NCBI GenBank assembly: GCA_965222725.1
Contig: OZ244969.1
Coordinates: 2,356,001 to 2,420,000, forward strand
Direction of reading: 5' to 3'
DNA: 64,000 nt
From: GCA-2748575 sp965222725
Lineage (GTDB): Bacteria; Pseudomonadota; Gammaproteobacteria; Pseudomonadales; Ketobacteraceae
Part shown: positions 62,779 through 64,000 of the stretch, in pieces
Layout: each line of letters opens with the position of its first letter
Position numbering within the stretch: position 1 is the stretch's first letter
Translations under genes and position numbers: made by a program
The notes under the pieces: generated by a model
Databases searched by the model: none
What the model was told of the DNA's origin: nothing
The model's input: only the letters and a program-made list of their open reading frames with translations

Positions 62779-64000
62779 ATGGGGAAATGCAGCATTGCAC
62801 GGGCTGGTGCGATAGCGTTGCTGTTCTGCTCAGGGGTGAGCCACGGCCAGATGATTCAGAACATTACCGTGGGCAATCCCAAGGCATTGGCGCTGGGGCA
62901 TGCGGTAACCGCTGATCCTCCGGGTCTCGATTCCATTCACTTTAATCCGGCCGGGTTGGTAAAGCTTCAGGGGCGGGGGCAGCAGCTCAAGCTGCTGGCA
63001 GCCCATATGGAAATCACCAGTGAAACCGGTGACGCACGCAATGTGCCGGAAATTGTTGAGACCTGGGAAGACCTTAACGGCAAACCTTTCCCGGTGGATG
63101 ATCAGGCAAACCTTTCCGCCACCGCTACCAAACCCATGCTCACCATTCCCTTTGAAGGTATGACCGATGTACCCGCCATTATCGCGCCGTTCGGTGGCGC
63201 CTGGTTTGATGGTGGCCAGGGAATGACATTCGCGACCACGGTTTATACCCCGGCAGCCTTCGGCTTTCAGCGCGACCGGGAAAAGGATCCGGGTTCCTAT
63301 CAGGGTTATGAAGTGGCGCTGACACGGCTGACCTATCTGGCCCCCAGTGTGGGCATTCAGGTGTCAGACACGTTAGCTGTGGGCTTGAGTGTTGGTATTT
63401 CCTGGCACGGCTTTGGTACCAAAACCAAGTTCCGGGCACCGGAGCAAACCCTGGTGTTTCTGCAGGGAACCACCGAACAGTTGAACAACGCGATTCCCGA
63501 TGAGGACGATCGTCTCTCCATTCTGGGTGCTTACGACAACGTGGGCGATTTAACCCTGGAGATGGAAGATGCCGTATCCCCCAGTTTTAATCTGGGGGTG
63601 CTTTGGGAACCGACCCCCTGGATATCCTTCGGTCTGGTCTACCAAAGTGAAGCGGTGGCCGATATGGAAGGGGAATTCGTGATGGAATACTCCGATGAAT
63701 TCCTCGGTACCACCACGGACCTGCAACCGCTGTCGCCGATATTGGGAGCACTCTTTGATGGCGCCCCTTTTAATGCGGTGCCCAGAGAATCAGGCAACGT
63801 GGAATTTGAAATGACCATGCCCCAGCATATTGCGCTGGGCACATCCATCCGCCTGTTTCCCGATCTGAAATTGAACCTGGACGTGAAATGGACTGATTAC
63901 ACTGTGTGGGACACCTTTGTGATCAAGTTCGACCAGAACGTGGACTTTCTTAACCTGGCCAGTGTGATTAACGATATCGCCAGCAAGTCCGGCGCCGATG
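62779..64000 (+). CDS. OmpP1/FadL-family outer-membrane transporter, C-terminus outside window
   Basis: Reading from ATG at 62779 the frame stays open for 407 codons to the right edge. A signal peptide (ALLFCSGVSHGQ, cleavage near residue 24) is followed by FadL-type features: NPAGLV (about 56-61), SVGIQVSDTLAVGLSVGISW, and repeated barrel strands such as WISFGLVYQSEA and IRLFPDLKLNLDVKWTDY. FadL proteins move hydrophobic compounds across the outer membrane. Substrate unknown. Divergent from an AraC regulator. Confidence 0.85.
   Translation, partial: MGKCSIARAGAIALLFCSGVSHGQMIQNITVGNPKALALGHAVTADPPGLDSIHFNPAGLVKLQGRGQQLKLLAAHMEITSETGDARNVPEIVETWEDLNGKPFPVDDQANLSATATKPMLTIPFEGMTDVPAIIAPFGGAWFDGGQGMTFATTVYTPAAFGFQRDREKDPGSYQGYEVALTRLTYLAPSVGIQVSDTLAVGLSVGISWHGFGTKTKFRAPEQTLVFLQGTTEQLNNAIPDEDDRLSILGAYDNVGDLTLEMEDAVSPSFNLGVLWEPTPWISFGLVYQSEAVADMEGEFVMEYSDEFLGTTTDLQPLSPILGALFDGAPFNAVPRESGNVEFEMTMPQHIALGTSIRLFPDLKLNLDVKWTDYTVWDTFVIKFDQNVDFLNLASVINDIASKSGAD

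Overview
The window is a 64 kb stretch of a gammaproteobacterial chromosome. The block at about 35.9-56.0 kb keeps the gene order known from Pseudomonas and relatives: tRNA-Leu, queA, tgt, yajC, secD, secF, suhB, trmJ, cysE, iscR, iscS, ndk, rlmN, pilF, rodZ, ispG, hisS, yfgM-like, bamB, der. The rest looks like a free-living aerobic marine or soil Pseudomonadales-type bacterium, with FadL-type and TonB-dependent outer-membrane proteins, c-di-GMP signalling, several AraC regulators and a type IV pilus assembly factor. The genus cannot be fixed from the sequence alone.

Region 1 (1-4.7 kb) is AT-rich and accessory. It holds a SIR2-family protein cut by the left edge, a translationally coupled HerA-like ATPase (the known two-gene SIR2-HerA antiphage arrangement), and a lipoprotein with a calcineurin-like phosphoesterase domain. 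Region 2 (4.8-15.1 kb) is a patchwork of small regulated units: MocR regulator / PhzF / small exported peptide, an Nmad3-family protein, MerR / DUF2938, cytochrome P460 / AhpD-like protein with an AraC regulator, and an M23-fold lipoprotein.

Region 3 (15.2-22.5 kb) is signalling: a PAS-PAS-PAS histidine kinase, its probable REC-PAS-GGDEF-EAL partner, and a convergent 1017-residue ATPase-Ser/Thr kinase-FHA fusion. Region 4 (22.6-35.9 kb) has a PepSY membrane protein with a TonB receptor, a frameshifted WYL regulator beside a GFA-family gene, a two-gene exported-protein operon ending in an EndoU-like domain, an AraC regulator, a HupE / PpiC / DUF3604 operon and an RDD membrane protein.

Region 5 (35.9-56.0 kb) is the housekeeping block. 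Its most notable departure from the usual order is that iscU, iscA, hscB, hscA, fdx and iscX are absent between iscS and ndk, and IscS lacks its usual C-terminal tail. Region 6 (56.1-61.4 kb) holds a methyltransferase and a probable zinc cluster (His-rich lipoprotein, Zur-like regulator with a palindromic operator, MerC-like membrane protein, COG0523 GTPase), interrupted by ATP sulfurylase. Region 7 (61.4-64 kb) has an AraC regulator and a FadL-type porin cut by the right edge.

No CRISPR array, insertion sequence, rRNA or replication origin was seen. The best leads for unusual biology are the SIR2-HerA-phosphoesterase island, the ATPase-kinase-FHA fusion, the exported EndoU-like operon and the reduced isc locus.
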